Both the position numbers and the translations under genes were made by a program. DNA of 18,019 bases from an uncultured Neisseria sp. (lineage in GTDB: Bacteria > Pseudomonadota > Gammaproteobacteria > Burkholderiales > Neisseriaceae): positions 1 to 18,019 of the forward strand of contig CAMURX010000013.1 in the NCBI GenBank assembly GCA_947097615.1. Reading direction: 5' to 3'. The notes under the pieces are model-generated. The model saw only the letters and a program-made list of their open reading frames with translations. It was not told where the DNA came from and did no database searches. Positions 8,288 through 14,461 of this stretch are shown here, piece after piece (position 1 is the first letter of the stretch; every line of letters begins with the position of its first letter).

Positions 8288-9143
8288 AACGGAATTCCAC
8301 ACCCAGCCGTTGCAGCAGCGCATCTAAGGTTTCCGGCGTGTCGAAATGGAGGACGATTCTGCCTTTGCGCCCGTTGCCGCTTTTGACTTCGGCATTGACG
8401 CCCAGCGTTTCGGTCAACGTTTCGTTGAGCCTGCGGATATCGGGATGGACGGCTTTTGCCGCCGCGTTTTCAGACGGCCTGTGCACCATTTGGCTGCGCC
8501 GCTCCACTTCGCGCACCGACCAGCCGTTTTTCACGGCTTTCTGCGCCAGCTCGAGCTGATCGACCACCGGCAGCGTCAGCAGGGCGCGGGCATGACCCAT
8601 TTCCAAACGGCGCTGGTAAAGCATGTCCTGCACCGGTTCGGGCAGCGCGAGCAGGCGCAGGCTGTTGGAGATGGCGCTGCGGCTTTTGCCGACGGCCTTG
8701 GCGATGGTTTCGTGGGTGAGGCTGAACTCGTCGGCCAGGCGTTTCAGGCCGCGCGCCTCCTCTATCGGATTAAGGTTTTCGCGTTGCAGGTTTTCAATCA
8801 AACCCATGGCCAGCGCGGTTTCGTCGCTGATGTTTTTGACGACGACGGGAATTTCGGCCAAACCGGCCATCTGCGCCGCCCGCCAGCGCCGCTCGCCCGC
8901 GATGAGCTCGTATTGCGACAGGCCGTGTTCGCGCACGATAACGGGCTGGATAACGCCCTGCGCCTTGATGGATTCGGCCAATTCGTGCAAGGCTTCGTCG
9001 TCCATCTGCACACGCGGCTGGTAGCGGCCGGGACGGATGTCGCCCACCGGCACGGCGGTGAGCTGGTCGCCCTGTCCGTCTTCGATGCTGCCCGACAGCA
9101 ACGAATCCAACCCGCGCCCGAGTCCGCCCGGTTGTTTTGCCAT
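8286..9143 (-). CDS. parB: Chromosome-partitioning protein ParB (Spo0J family)
   Basis: The 285-residue protein binds parS sites and, as a CTP-dependent clamp, loads and segregates the chromosome origin region. GLGRGLDSLL at the N-terminus is the ParA-interacting motif. The nucleotide-binding domain carries GERRWRAA (83-90) and ENLQRENLNPIEEA (117-130). The helix-turn-helix lies at about 143-165 (THETIAKAVGKSRSAISNSL). A linker leads to a C-terminal dimer domain (about 230-285). An exact DUS at 8469-8480 encodes HRPSEN in that linker. AAGGAAG lies 4 bp before the ATG. parA is not adjacent: the gene upstream is a divergent phosphatase. No convincing parS site lies in the window. Confidence 0.97.
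   Translation of the reverse strand: MAKQPGGLGRGLDSLLSGSIEDGQGDQLTAVPVGDIRPGRYQPRVQMDDEALHELAESIKAQGVIQPVIVREHGLSQYELIAGERRWRAAQMAGLAEIPVVVKNISDETALAMGLIENLQRENLNPIEEARGLKRLADEFSLTHETIAKAVGKSRSAISNSLRLLALPEPVQDMLYQRRLEMGHARALLTLPVVDQLELAQKAVKNGWSVREVERRSQMVHRPSENAAAKAVHPDIRRLNETLTETLGVNAEVKSGNGRKGRIVLHFDTPETLDALLQRLGVEFR
8469..8480 (-). repeat. DNA uptake sequence (AG-DUS) inside parB
   Basis: TTCAGACGGCCT is exact. On the coding strand it contributes RPSEN (within residues 221-226), in the variable linker between the DNA-binding and dimerisation domains. Confidence 0.9.
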
Positions 9144-9185
9144 AATTCTTCCTTCGCTTAAAAAATGTGCGCCATTTTAATGGAA

Positions 9186-9222
9186 AGGCCGTCTGAAAGC
9201 AGTTTATTTTTTCAGACGGCCT
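9186..9222. repeat. Inverted DUS pair in a divergent intergenic region
   Basis: AGGCCGTCTGAA (9186-9197) and TTCAGACGGCCT (9211-9222) form a stem of 12-13 bp with a loop of about 13 nt. It lies between the start codons of parB (minus) and the phosphatase gene (plus). No gene ends here, so the usual terminator role does not apply. Confidence 0.9.
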
Positions 9223-9236
9223 GCCTCGTGTATGAT
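9209..9236 (+). promoter_or_regulatory. Candidate promoter of the histidine phosphatase gene
   Basis: A -10 box TATGAT (9231-9236) lies 16 bp after TTTTCA (9209-9214), which matches four of six -35 positions and overlaps a DUS. The predicted start of transcription is about 25 bp before the GTG start codon. Moderate to weak match. Confidence 0.4.
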
Positions 9237-9266
9237 GCCGCCCCTGTTTTTTAACGATGCTGACAG

Positions 9267-9932
9267 GTGAAGGATTTGGAAGTTTATCTGGTGCGCCATG
9301 GCAAAACCGTGTTCAACACGCTCGGCCGCCTGCAAGGATGGAGCGATTCGCCGCTCACGGAAGAAGGCCGTGCGGCAGCGGCAGATTTCGGTGCCAAGCT
9401 GGCACGGCGCGGCATTGCGTTTGATGCGGCGTTTTCCAGCACGGCGCCGAGAGCGGCCGCAACGGCGCGCCTGCTGCTCGAACACGCGGGGCAGGCGGCT
9501 TTGCCGCTTGCCGAACTGGCGGATTTGCGCGAATGCTGTTTCGGCGGGTTTGAAGGCGAACACGCGCAAACGCTGTACCGCCTGCTGGCCGAACGCAACG
9601 GTTTTACCGATGCGGATGCGTTTCAGACGGCCTTCCGTTGGGCGGATCGTTTTATGCTGCTCGATGCCGTGGCGCAGGCCGATCCTCTGCATCTGGCGGA
9701 AAACCACGAACGTTTTACCGCCCGCACCGCCGCCGCGCTGAAACAAATCGCCCTTGCCGCGCAAAACTGCCGCCGAGTGCTGGCAGTGGCGCACGGCATG
9801 ACCATCACCGCCGTGCTCAAAAGCATCGATCCGGCCGCGACGGAATACCGCAGCGTGCCCAACCTTTCCTTGTCGCGCCTGCGGTTTTCAGACGGCCTAT
9901 GGCGGATAGAATCGGTCGGCGAAGTGTTGTAG
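9267..9932 (+). CDS. Histidine phosphatase family protein (phosphoglycerate mutase-like)
   Basis: The 221-residue protein has the family signature LVRHGKTVFN with nucleophile H11 (R10 before it). R62 is in SSTAPRAAATA, E89 in DLRECCFGGFEG, and the second catalytic His176 in AVAHGMTI. Such proteins remove phosphate through a phospho-histidine. The substrate cannot be read from sequence; a broad phosphatase is as likely as cofactor-dependent mutase. The start is GTG at 9267 with no strong ribosome site; no better in-frame start precedes the RHG motif. Two exact DUS lie inside the gene (9622-9633 and 9887-9898), encoding FQTA and FSDG. It stands alone, divergent from parB. Confidence 0.88.
   Translation: MKDLEVYLVRHGKTVFNTLGRLQGWSDSPLTEEGRAAAADFGAKLARRGIAFDAAFSSTAPRAAATARLLLEHAGQAALPLAELADLRECCFGGFEGEHAQTLYRLLAERNGFTDADAFQTAFRWADRFMLLDAVAQADPLHLAENHERFTARTAAALKQIALAAQNCRRVLAVAHGMTITAVLKSIDPAATEYRSVPNLSLSRLRFSDGLWRIESVGEVL
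9622..9633 (-). repeat. DNA uptake sequence (AG-DUS) inside the phosphatase gene
   Basis: TTCAGACGGCCT is exact and encodes part of FQTAF near residues 119-122. Confidence 0.9.
9887..9898 (-). repeat. DNA uptake sequence (AG-DUS) inside the phosphatase gene, 3' end
   Basis: TTCAGACGGCCT is exact and encodes FSDGL at about residues 207-211, close to the C-terminus. Confidence 0.9.
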
Positions 9933-10020
9933 GCGCAAGAAAGTGTATCGTTTTGTATCGGACAGTGTAAAAACGGCGGCACAATGCCTATGCAATATGG
10001 ATTAATTTCAAACTATCGGT

Positions 10021-10036
10021 TAGAATGCAAACATTC
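10021..10036 (+). promoter_or_regulatory. Candidate -10 box and MarR-type operator before the farR-like gene
   Basis: TAGAAT (10021-10026) is a plausible -10 box, but no good -35 accompanies it. It overlaps the inverted repeat GAATG-CAAA-CATTC (10023-10036), which ends 36 bp before the start codon. MarR proteins bind palindromes of roughly this size and often repress themselves. The short arms make chance possible. Confidence 0.3.
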
Positions 10037-10072
10037 ATTTCATAACAATCACCCGTTACAAAGGAGTGCTGT

Positions 10073-10525
10073 ATGGGCTACAAGCGAACCTCCATCAATA
10101 TTGCTATGTTACAGGCGCGCGACATACTGCTTTCGTATTTCCGTCCGATTCTGCATAACGCGGGCATCACCGACCAACAATGGCGCATCATCCGCCTTCT
10201 GGCGGAAAACGGCACTATGGACTTTCAGGAACTGGCCTCCGCCGCCTGCATCCTGCGTCCCAGCCTGACCGGCATCCTTAACCGCCTCGAACAGGGCGGC
10301 CTGCTGATCCGCATGAAACCCTCCAACGACCAGCGCCGTGTCTTCCTCAAACTCACCGACGCAGGTACGCAAATCTACGAAAACACCCGTTCGCTGGTTG
10401 ACAAGCGCTACGAAGAAATCGAGCAACGGATGACCCGCGAAAAAATGAACCAGCTGCACGACCTCTTGGGCGAACTGGCCGCACTCAAACGTCCCGAAGG
10501 GGAAAACGGCGGCGCAGACGACTGA
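10073..10525 (+). CDS. farR: MarR-family regulator, FarR/NadR-like (HpaR type)
   Basis: The 150-residue protein has a winged helix-turn-helix between dimerisation helices. GITDQQWRIIRLLAENGTMD (about 31-50), ACILRPSLTGILNRLEQGGL (about 58-77) and the wing SNDQRRVFLKLTDAG are the typical MarR signatures. They closely match what I remember of Neisseria FarR/NadR. In N. meningitidis this protein represses nadA and farAB and is released by hydroxyphenylacetates. AAGGAG lies six bases before the ATG. The next gene is an HpaC-like flavin reductase, the same neighbourhood as in N. meningitidis (from memory). Neither nadA nor farAB is in the window, so the targets here are unknown. Confidence 0.88.
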   Translation: MGYKRTSINIAMLQARDILLSYFRPILHNAGITDQQWRIIRLLAENGTMDFQELASAACILRPSLTGILNRLEQGGLLIRMKPSNDQRRVFLKLTDAGTQIYENTRSLVDKRYEEIEQRMTREKMNQLHDLLGELAALKRPEGENGGADD

Positions 10526-10557
10526 ATAAACCGCCGTCCGCCCTGACGGGCATACCG

Positions 10558-10600
10558 CCAACGCGGCAGTGTCGGGTAAAATACCCGCCTGCCGCGTTGG
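10558..10600 (+). other. Compound hairpin between the farR-like gene and hpaC
   Basis: CCAACGCGGCAG (10558-10569) pairs perfectly with CTGCCGCGTTGG (10589-10600). Inside, CGGGTA/TACCCG (10573-10578 and 10582-10587) pairs around an AAA loop. It begins 32 bp after the farR-like stop. No T run follows on the plus strand, so it is either a factor-dependent terminator, an mRNA stabiliser or a dispersed repeat. Confidence 0.6.
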
Positions 10601-10710
10601 CTATGCGCGGCAGAAACGACAGAAAAGCCGCTCCCGCCTGCCACCTTCGGGGCATAAGCAGGGATGCCGTTTCTAAAACAAACACGGCTTTTCCGCCAAT
10701 CCGCAGCCAG

Positions 10711-10722
10711 AGGCCGTCTGAA
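10711..10722 (+). repeat. DNA uptake sequence (AG-DUS), single copy upstream of hpaC
   Basis: AGGCCGTCTGAA is exact, 69 bp before the hpaC start. The 266-bp gap between the two genes holds this DUS and the compound hairpin; no other gene is seen. Confidence 0.9.
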
Positions 10723-10791
10723 AACGAAGCTTCAACAAAATTGGAACACGGCATCGACCCAACGACAACCACCGCCGCAAACACCGAACCC

Positions 10792-11292
10792 ATGCCGCAT
10801 CCCCTGCAACTCCCCTTCCGCGACGCCATGTCCGCCTGCGCCGTCGGCGTCCACGTCGTCACCACAAACGGCGCGGCCGGACGCCACGGCATCACCATGA
10901 CCGCCGTCACCCCCGTTACCGACGAACCGCCCACCGTCATGCTCTGCATCAACCGCCAATCCGCCATTGTTCCCGTTTTGCAGCAAAACCGCGCCGCCTG
11001 CATCAACATCCTCGCCGCACACCAGCAGGACATTGCCGAACACTTCGCCGGCCTCACCACCCTCTCGCCCGAAGAGCGCTTCGAATACCACATCTGGCAC
11101 AGAGGCCGCAGCGGCCAGCTGCAAATCGAAGGCGCGCTGGCGCACCTGCACGGCCGCACCGCAGCACAAAACCAGGTCGGCAGCCACACCGTCTTCATGA
11201 TAGAAATCGACGAAATCGCCGTCCCGCCCGCACAGCCGGCCGAAGCCCCCGCCCTCGTCTACTTCCGCCGCCGCTTCGCCGCCCTACCCTAA
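10792..11292 (+). CDS. hpaC: Flavin reductase, HpaC-like (4-hydroxyphenylacetate 3-monooxygenase reductase component)
   Basis: With the start at 10792 (MPHPLQLPFRDAM) the protein has 166 residues. It covers the flavin-reductase-like domain: FRDAMSACAVGVHVVTTNGA, GITMTAVTPVTDEPPTVML with CINR, and ERFEYHIWHRG. HpaC-type enzymes reduce FMN or FAD with NAD(P)H and hand the flavin to an oxygenase. No HpaB-like oxygenase is in the window, so the partner is unknown. The frame is open upstream to 10597, but those residues look non-conserved and span a DUS. No clear ribosome site precedes 10792, so the exact start is less certain than the product. It ends shortly before a DUS hairpin. Confidence 0.85.
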   Translation: MPHPLQLPFRDAMSACAVGVHVVTTNGAAGRHGITMTAVTPVTDEPPTVMLCINRQSAIVPVLQQNRAACINILAAHQQDIAEHFAGLTTLSPEERFEYHIWHRGRSGQLQIEGALAHLHGRTAAQNQVGSHTVFMIEIDEIAVPPAQPAEAPALVYFRRRFAALP

Positions 11293-11302
11293 CCCCAATC
11301 CC

Positions 11303-11340
11303 TTTCAGACGGCCACCCGTCCCGCAGAGGCCGTCTGAAA
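11303..11340 (+). terminator. Inverted DUS pair after hpaC (terminator-like hairpin)
   Basis: TTTCAGACGGCC (11303-11314) and GGCCGTCTGAAA (11329-11340) form a perfect 12-bp stem with a 14-nt loop, 11 bp after the hpaC stop. One copy has A in place of the outer T and is 11/12 to the DUS. There is no T run after it, so termination may be partial. Confidence 0.7.
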
Positions 11341-11370
11341 CCCGCCACCCCCACAGCCAAGGAAACCGCC

Positions 11371-11955
11371 ATGAGCAACACCCTCGACGACATCCTCGAC
11401 TTCAACCGCAACTTCGTCGAATCCGGCGAATACGCCCAATTTTTCAGCAACAAATACCCCGAACGCGGCCTGGCCATCCTCTCCTGCATGGACACCCGCC
11501 TGTCCGAACTCCTGCCCCGCGCCCTCGGCCTGAAAAACGGCGACGCCAAACTCATCAAAAACGCCGGCGCCCTCGTCAACCATCCCTGGGGGTCGGTCAT
11601 GCGCAGCCTGCTGATAGCCGTTTTCGAACTGCGTGTCAGCGAAATCATGGTCATCGCCCACTACGACTGCGGCATGCGCGGCATGAGTGCCGACGGCTTC
11701 CTCGAAAAAACCGCCGAACACGGCATTCCCGCCGACCGCATCGACACCCTGCGCAACGCCGGCATCGACCTCGACAACTGGCTTACCGGCTTTGACGACG
11801 TCGAAGACAGCGTCCGCCACACCGTCGGCATCATCCGCCGCCACCCCCTCATGCCCACCGCCGTCACCGTCCACGGCCTCGTCATCCACCCCACCACCGG
11901 CAAACTCACCCTTGTCGTCGACGGCAACGCCCAGACAGAGGCCGAACGGCCATGA
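11371..11955 (+). CDS. Beta-class carbonic anhydrase
   Basis: The 194-residue protein interconverts carbon dioxide and bicarbonate with zinc. Zinc ligands are visible as C39 and D41-R43 in SCMDTRL, and H97 and C100 in AHYDCGM. IKNAGALVNHPWGSVMRSLL (about 62-81) is the conserved core. The form resembles the short beta-class enzymes of the YtiB/Rv1284 type rather than E. coli Can, but I cannot place it firmly. AAGGAAA lies 5 bp before the ATG. Its stop overlaps the start of nadD (ATGA), so the two are translationally coupled. Codon third positions are strongly C-rich. Confidence 0.93.
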   Translation: MSNTLDDILDFNRNFVESGEYAQFFSNKYPERGLAILSCMDTRLSELLPRALGLKNGDAKLIKNAGALVNHPWGSVMRSLLIAVFELRVSEIMVIAHYDCGMRGMSADGFLEKTAEHGIPADRIDTLRNAGIDLDNWLTGFDDVEDSVRHTVGIIRRHPLMPTAVTVHGLVIHPTTGKLTLVVDGNAQTEAERP

Positions 11956-12578
11956 GCGGCAAAACCGGCCTCTTCGGCGGCACATTCGACCCGCCCCACA
12001 ACGGCCACCTGCACATCGCCCGCGCCTTTGCCGACGAAACCGGCCTCGACACCGTCATCTTCCTGCCCGCAGGCGACCCCTACCACAAAACCGCCCCGTG
12101 CACCCCCGCCGCCCACCGCCTCGCCATGACCGAACTGGCGGCTGCGGCCGACCCGCGTTTCGCCGTCTCCGACCTCGACATCGTGCGCGGCGGCGCCACC
12201 TACACCGCCGACACCGTGCAAATCTTCCGCCAACACTTCCCCGCCGACGAACTCTGGTGGCTGATGGGCGCCGACAGCCTCGCCGCCCTCCACACCTGGA
12301 AACACTGGCAAACGCTCGTGCGGCAAACCAACATCGCCGTTGCCGCCCGCAGCGGTTTCAGCCTCGCCGCCCTGCCGCCCGAACTGCACGACTGGGCGGG
12401 ATACGCCCTGAGCCGCGGCAGCCTGCGCCTGCTGCAAGCCCCCCTGTCCGACATCTCCTCCACCGACATCAGAGGCCGTCTGAAAAACGGCCATAGCGCC
12501 GACGGCCTCATCCCGCCGCAGGTAGCCGCCTACATCCGCCGCCACAACCTGTACGCCGAAAACCCGCAGGCCGTCTGA
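11952..12578 (+). CDS. nadD: Nicotinate-nucleotide adenylyltransferase
   Basis: The 208-residue enzyme joins nicotinate mononucleotide and ATP to form deamido-NAD in NAD synthesis. The nucleotidyltransferase motif [10 protein letters not shown] is at 10-19. The family signature [10 protein letters not shown] (168-177) is present. The ATG at 11952 overlaps the carbonic anhydrase stop by 4 bp. An exact DUS at 12473-12484 encodes R174-K178 within the conserved [10 protein letters not shown] region. A second DUS at 12568-12579 supplies the last two codons and the TGA stop (GCC GTC TGA), giving the ending QAV. Length is normal. Confidence 0.96.
   Translation: MSGKTGLFGGTFDPPHNGHLHIARAFADETGLDTVIFLPAGDPYHKTAPCTPAAHRLAMTELAAAADPRFAVSDLDIVRGGATYTADTVQIFRQHFPADELWWLMGADSLAALHTWKHWQTLVRQTNIAVAARSGFSLAALPPELHDWAGYALSRGSLRLLQAPLSDISSTDIRGRLKNGHSADGLIPPQVAAYIRRHNLYAENPQAV
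12473..12484 (+). repeat. DNA uptake sequence (AG-DUS) inside nadD
   Basis: AGGCCGTCTGAA is exact and encodes the GRLK of the conserved STDIRGRL motif. Here the DUS reading frame is compatible with a conserved active-site region. Confidence 0.9.
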
Positions 12579-12608
12579 ACCACCGCCACGGCTTTCAGAC
12601 GGCCTTTT
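12568..12608 (+). terminator. Inverted DUS pair terminating the carbonic anhydrase-nadD unit
   Basis: AGGCCGTCTGAA (12568-12579) and TTCAGACGGCCT (12594-12605) form a perfect 12-bp stem with a 14-nt loop, followed by TTT. The upstream arm contains the nadD stop codon. Confidence 0.8.
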
Positions 12609-12616
12609 GCTATACT
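12608..12616 (+). promoter_or_regulatory. Candidate extended -10 promoter of murJ
   Basis: TGCTATACT is an extended -10 element (TGn plus TATACT at 12611-12616), directly after the DUS terminator. The -35 region is poor, as is common for extended -10 promoters. The leader to murJ would be about 50 nt and contains another DUS (12635-12646). Confidence 0.5.
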
Positions 12617-12634
12617 GCGCCCTTTTCGCCGCAC

Positions 12635-12646
12635 AGGCCGTCTGAA
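12635..12646 (+). repeat. DNA uptake sequence (AG-DUS) in the murJ leader
   Basis: AGGCCGTCTGAA is exact and lies 27 bp before the murJ start. With 12594-12605 it could form an alternative stem, competing with the terminator pairing. Confidence 0.85.
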
Positions 12647-12673
12647 ACGGCACACCGTCCAAACCGAACCCTT

Positions 12674-14212
12674 ATGAACCTGCTCTCCATCCTCGGCAAA
12701 CTCGGCAGCATGACCATGCTGTCGCGCATCCTCGGCTTTATCCGCGACATGATCATCGCCCGTGTCTTCGGCTCGGGCGACGCCGCCGACGCCTTCTTCA
12801 CCGCCTTCAAACTGCCCAACCTGCTGCGGCGCATTTTCGCTGAAGGCGCATTCGCCCAAGCCTTCGTGCCCGTGCTGGCCGAATACAAACAGACCAAATC
12901 GCCCGAAGCCACGCGCGAATTCGTGCAATACATCGCGGGCATGCTCACCTTCGCCCTCACCGTCGTCACCGCAATCGGCGTGCTGGCCGCGCCGTGGATC
13001 ATCACCGCCACCGCCACGGGCTTCACCAAAAACCCCGACAAATTCGCCCTCGCCACCGACCTTCTGCGGATTATGTTTCCCTACATCCTGCTGATTTCCC
13101 TGTCCTCTTTCGTCGGCTCGATACTCAACACCTACCACAAATTCCAAATCCCCGCCTTCACCCCCGTCCTGCTCAACCTCTCCTTCATCGCCTTCTCGCT
13201 CTTTTTCGTGCCCTATTTCGACCCGCCGATCACCGCGCTGGCCTGGGCGGTGTTCGTCGGCGGCATCCTGCAACTCGTCTTCCAACTGCCCTGGCTCGCC
13301 AAACAAGGCTTTCTCAACCTGCCCAAACTCGATTTCAAAAACGCCGCCGTCAACCGCGTTATCAAACAAATGATGCCCGCCGTTTTCGCCGCCAGCGTCG
13401 CGCAGATTTCCTTAGTGATCAACACCATCTTCGCCTCCTTCCTGCAAAGCGGCAGCATCTCTTGGATGTACTACGCCGACCGCCTCACCGAACTGCCCAC
13501 TGGTGTGCTCGGCGTCGCCCTCGGCACCATCCTCCTGCCCACCCTGTCCAAACACGCGGGCGGGCGCAACCCGCGCGAGTTTTCCAAACTGCTCGACTGG
13601 GGGCTGCGCCTGTGCTGCCTGCTCGCCGCCCCCGCCGCGCTCGGGCTGGCGATGCTGGCTTATCCGCTGATTGCGACGATGTTCGTCAGCCAGAGTTTCA
13701 GCGCGCACGATGCCATAATGACAAAAAACGCCCTGATCGCCTGCTCCTTCTGCGTCATCGGCCAGATTATGATTAAAGTGCTCGCCCCCGCCTTTTACGC
13801 GCAGCAGAACATCAAAACGCCGGTCAAAGTGGCCGTCGTCACCCTGATAGCAACGCAGCTGATGAACCTCGCCTTTATCGTGCCGCTCAAACACGTCGGC
13901 CTGTCGCTTTCCGTCGGCCTCGGCGCCTGCCTCAACGCCGCCTTCCTCTACATCCTGTTGCGCGTCAAAGGACTCTACCGCCCCGACGCGGGCTGGAAAC
14001 GCTTTTTGGCAAAACTCGCCGTCGCACTGGCCGTGATGGGCGCGGGGCTGTGGGCGGCGCAGGCGCTGACCGGCTTGGAATGGATCAACATACGCGGCTG
14101 GCAAAAAGCCCTGCAACTGGCCTGGCTGGTGCTCTTGGGCATCACCCTCTACTTCACTACCCTCGCCGCCCTTGGCTTCCGTCCGCACCATTTCAAACGC
14201 TCGGAACACTAA
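12674..14212 (+). CDS. murJ: Lipid II flippase MurJ (MviN)
   Basis: The 512-residue polytopic membrane protein flips the peptidoglycan precursor lipid II across the inner membrane. The N-terminus ([20 protein letters not shown]) and the [20 protein letters not shown] segment (about 48-67) are MurJ/MviN signatures, with the conserved arginines and acidic residue of the central cavity. About 14 membrane helices are expected from length and hydrophobic spacing. The ATG at 12674 has no strong ribosome site. It is separated from nadD by a terminator and has its own candidate promoter. It converges on mtrE. Confidence 0.96.
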   Translation: MNLLSILGKLGSMTMLSRILGFIRDMIIARVFGSGDAADAFFTAFKLPNLLRRIFAEGAFAQAFVPVLAEYKQTKSPEATREFVQYIAGMLTFALTVVTAIGVLAAPWIITATATGFTKNPDKFALATDLLRIMFPYILLISLSSFVGSILNTYHKFQIPAFTPVLLNLSFIAFSLFFVPYFDPPITALAWAVFVGGILQLVFQLPWLAKQGFLNLPKLDFKNAAVNRVIKQMMPAVFAASVAQISLVINTIFASFLQSGSISWMYYADRLTELPTGVLGVALGTILLPTLSKHAGGRNPREFSKLLDWGLRLCCLLAAPAALGLAMLAYPLIATMFVSQSFSAHDAIMTKNALIACSFCVIGQIMIKVLAPAFYAQQNIKTPVKVAVVTLIATQLMNLAFIVPLKHVGLSLSVGLGACLNAAFLYILLRVKGLYRPDAGWKRFLAKLAVALAVMGAGLWAAQALTGLEWINIRGWQKALQLAWLVLLGITLYFTTLAALGFRPHHFKRSEH

Positions 14213-14232
14213 TGCTCGGCGGATAAGACAAA

Positions 14233-14272
14233 AGGCCGTCTGAAAACCCAAAACAGAGTTTTCAGACGGCCT
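14233..14272. terminator. Inverted DUS pair after murJ
   Basis: AGGCCGTCTGAAAAC (14233-14247) and GTTTTCAGACGGCCT (14258-14272) form a 15-bp perfect stem with a 10-nt loop, 20 bp after the murJ stop. It is the first of two such hairpins between the convergent genes murJ and mtrE. Confidence 0.8.
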
Positions 14273-14379
14273 GACGTATGCCGTGGAGAACAGCCGATGC
14301 CCGCGTTGACGGCAGGAATGCGATAAGGCCGTTCCCGCCTACGTCCGCCATTCGGAACGAAAACATCCGCGCTGACAAA

Positions 14380-14425
14380 AAAAGGCCGTCTGAAAACCCT
14401 GTTGCGGGTTTTCAGACGGCCTTTT
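14380..14425. terminator. Long inverted DUS pair, bidirectional terminator before the mtrE end
   Basis: A perfect 20-bp stem (14380-14399 and 14406-14425) has a 6-nt loop. A/T runs flank it on both strands, so it can terminate mtrE transcripts on the minus strand and back up the murJ terminator on the plus strand. The roughly 107 bp between the two hairpins (14273-14379) shows no gene, only a weak repeat-like stretch. Confidence 0.85.
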
Positions 14426-14461
14426 GCCGCACAAAACGGCGCGGCTGAATGTCAACACCCC

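Noticed and set aside
10597..10791. N-terminal extension of hpaC to the upstream ATG at 10597
   Set aside because: The extra 65 residues span a DUS and non-conserved sequence, and the family domain begins right after the ATG at 10792.
11661..12662. Long open frame on the minus strand opposite carbonic anhydrase and nadD
   Set aside because: The plus-strand genes have clear families and catalytic motifs. The antisense frame is open because C-rich third positions remove stops, and its product is low-complexity, rich in G, V, A and Q.
12530..13369. Long open frame opposite the start of murJ
   Set aside because: It has acidic low-complexity composition, runs against a conserved membrane-protein gene, and has no ribosome site.
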